From: Setophaga petechia
Taxonomy: Eukaryota; Chordata; Aves; Passeriformes; Parulidae
Assembly: GCA_024362935.1 (NCBI GenBank)
Contig: JANCRA010000017.1
Coordinates: forward strand, 18,901,001-18,965,000
DNA: 64,000 nucleotides
Reading direction: 5' to 3'
Within the stretch, counting starts at the first letter, position 1, and each line of letters starts with the position of its first letter. Of this stretch, positions 61,973-64,000 are shown piece after piece. A program made the position numbers and the translations under genes. Below the pieces are notes generated by a model. It was given only the letters and a program-made list of their open reading frames with translations, did no database searches and was not told the origin of the DNA.

Positions 61973-64000
61973 TTTAAACAACAACTCTGATAAATGTCAC
62001 TGCAAGGATGCCTGGAGTTCAGCCCTTAGGCTCTGCACTGGAGCCCTGCAGGTGCTCACAGGCATTCCCTCAGTGGGATGTGAGCCCATGGAGCTGTTCC
62101 TGCTGCTCCTTTGCCTGTGCCACCACTCCCAGGAGGAGCAGCTGGGAGCTCCTGGGGTTGTCAGGACCCTCCAGAGCTGCTCTCTCAGCCTGCTCAGTGC
62201 TCAGGGGCTGGCCCTGGTGGTTGCTTCCCACAGAAGTTTGAATATCCCCACACAGATCATTCTGGATATTGTCAACAGTAGTGATGCAGTTTTAAAAGTT
62301 GGAAGGAAACCACTGGAATAAATGATACAGAGAGGAGCCCTTACTTTTCCTCAAAACTCCTCCTTGGAGTTCTGGTTCTACCTAGCCATTTCTTTACATC
62401 TCTTATCTCTGGGCTTGCAAGTTTTTCACATATAAATCTGGTTATTTGCTGCATTTTGGAAAACCACATAGAAGTTTGCATTTTTCAGTGTGAACCTTTT
62501 AATCACTTATCTAATGGCAGTCATTTACAGGATGTGCATGAAGGGTAGAAATCCACTCAAGAAACAGAAAGAAAAGTACATATCCATATACAAGTATAAT
62601 GATTAGGATTTCCTTATCAATCAATATAGTGCAATCTGGAAGATGTAAAATGGAAATGGAGGGATTTTCTCCTGAGTTGAATTCCCCTGAAAGATGTCAT
62701 GGTTTTTTTGGTTTTTTTTTTTTTTTTTTGAGAGTTTACAATAAGATTGTATTTTACAGACATTTAGGTGGTCATAATATGGAAAAAAATTCAGAGCAAG
62801 TGTTTGGTATTCAGCAAATATCTCATTTCTTTGGTAATTTTGTTCAGAACAGACTGTGTCTTCCTGAAAGCACACTGACTTTTTCTCATTTGATTTTTTC
62901 CCCTCTCTTGCATTTATCTTTGACATTTAATTTCCAGATGGGTGCTTAGTATGACTGATGCTTTTTTTTTTTGTATGTGTGTGTGTGTAATTCAATCCTG
63001 AATTCATTTCAAGGCTACAGAAATTTGGCGGCTGCCAGTTGGGTCCCAGCATTTTTGTGTATCTATATGTGAAATCCTAATGTGATTAATTAATTATTAA
63101 ATGCAAATGAAGGTAGCAGGAGCCACACAGTCTCTGTACATTGCTGGGGCTCTGTCTTATCTGAGACATTTTGATTTGTTCCTCATCCACATCACTGTCA
63201 CCATAGTTACCACCAAGAGAAGTTAGGAAAACGTCTCAGTAAAAACAAAAGAGGAAAAATCACTGGTGTGGGGTCTAAGATGGCAAGAGGTTGTCAGGTC
63301 ATTAGAAATGGCTGGCAGTATTCAGATTTTTGTATTTTGAGGCGATGACACGTCTGATTTAAAGTTGATGGGCAGAGAGTTTGCAAAGTGTTTGCAGGTT
63401 CGGTGTGAGAGTCACTGTTACCACGGGCTAGGAATTATTTTTATTTGGCTTTGAGAAGCCTGAAGGTGAATACTTGAGAGGAACAAAACCCAAAGAAAAT
63501 CTTTCAGAGGAGTTGAACAAGTGGGGGCAGTTTGCTGTTCAAAGAGCAGTCAGTGGAACAGTTGAAGATTGGGAAAACAATTTGGCAATGGAGTCGGCCG
63601 AATGAAGTTCAGAGGAAGTGCTGTTGGCAGAAGTTCATTTCATTTCATTTCATTTGGCTGATTAGGTTTAGCATTGAAGAAAACAATGATTTGCTTTGCA
63701 GTGGGCCAGACTTTGGGCACAGAAATAGTTTTGCTTGACTTGTGGGAGCATTACAGAGTGGCCTGGCAGAGAGAGCCAGGCAGTGTTTTGTGCACACAGC
63801 CTTTGCTTCCACTGGATACATTTTCCTCTCTGTTTCCCCAAATTAACACTGTCCTCTAATATTATCATTTGGGAGGCTCAGAGATTCTGAATATTTAAAT
63901 ATCTATATCATCTATATCTGTGATAGTGGATATTGCATGTGAGTGAGTAAATAATGGAATAATGGAGAGGCTCTGCTCTTTTGGATAATGTTATGCAGCA
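61973..64000. other. Noncoding, presumed intron to window end
   Basis: A G+C-richer patch at 62000-62300 carries an 89-codon frame (62052-62321) with a hydrophobic run but no recognised family. T runs lie at 62703-62730 and 62963-62973, with a short GT run at 62978-62989. Repeat-free sequence at about 63060-63200 has TTAATTAATTATT and the octamer ATGCAAAT (63101-63108). TTTCA pentamers occur at 63636-63655. No gene supported. Confidence 0.45.

Noticed and set aside
61781..61984. Poly-isoleucine/tyrosine open frame on the minus strand
   Set aside because: Pure translation of the AAT/ATAAAT microsatellite.
62052..62321. 89-codon + strand frame with a leucine-rich start
   Set aside because: The hydrophobic run is modest, there are no donor or acceptor sites of note, and an overlapping frame is equally open; no family recognised.
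1..64000. CRISPR-like arrays, tRNA or rRNA genes, intact retroviral genes
   Set aside because: The tandem repeats have no unique spacers, no cloverleaf or rRNA core motif was seen, and no gag, pol or env reading frame accompanies the LTRs.

Overview
This window reads as vertebrate, most likely songbird, nuclear DNA. The clues are short CR1 LINE 3' ends, several solo LTRs of a type I associate with passerine genomes, long A+T-rich microsatellites, several minisatellites, and almost no coding sequence. Nothing looks bacterial, plasmid or viral beyond retroelement remnants. There are no CRISPR arrays, operons, rRNA or tRNA genes that I can recognise.

Only one coding exon is well supported. It lies at 201-399 on the + strand and encodes the CM3 (RRVTF) part of the cytoplasmic tail of a delta-1 protocadherin, most likely PCDH7. 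It has a good acceptor and a GTAAGT donor in phase 1. No following exon is recognisable, so bases 400-64000 are probably one large intron of that gene (or gene desert beyond it). This fits the known long introns and desert setting of delta-protocadherin genes. Reading through the donor gives a short in-frame tail, a stop at 525, AATAAA at 609 and a GT-rich stretch, which would suit an intronic-polyadenylation isoform.

Layout: exon and possible intronic poly(A) site (0.2-0.7 kb); solo LTR (4.4-4.8); 58-bp minisatellite (6.4-7.1); A+T array holding one copy of a 333-bp duplication (8.1-9.1) with its partner at 10.4-10.7; small A+T hairpins and a 46-bp tandem duplication (12.2-12.4); G/T-rich 10-bp array (14.0-14.6); solo LTR with a perfect 6-bp target duplication (14.9-15.3); possible poly(A)-tailed retrocopy (20.7-21.05); 1-kb A+T higher-order repeat with three long hairpins (21.7-22.75); CR1 fragment (22.8); 17-bp minisatellite open in three frames (25.0-25.74); 16-bp minisatellite (30.55-30.69); a nest of two tail-to-tail CR1 fragments and a solo LTR (35.3-36.3); LTR-like block (52.9-53.5); candidate small exon (58.6-58.74); CR1 scrap (59.6); AAT microsatellite (61.7-61.97).

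The rest is non-repetitive A+T-rich noncoding DNA. A few stretches have the feel of conserved enhancers, but that cannot be shown from one sequence. I found no convincing previously undescribed gene system. The most unusual signals are the hairpin array with matched arm changes, the duplicated 333-bp block, the array of splice-site-like units and the possible alternative ends of the protocadherin transcript.
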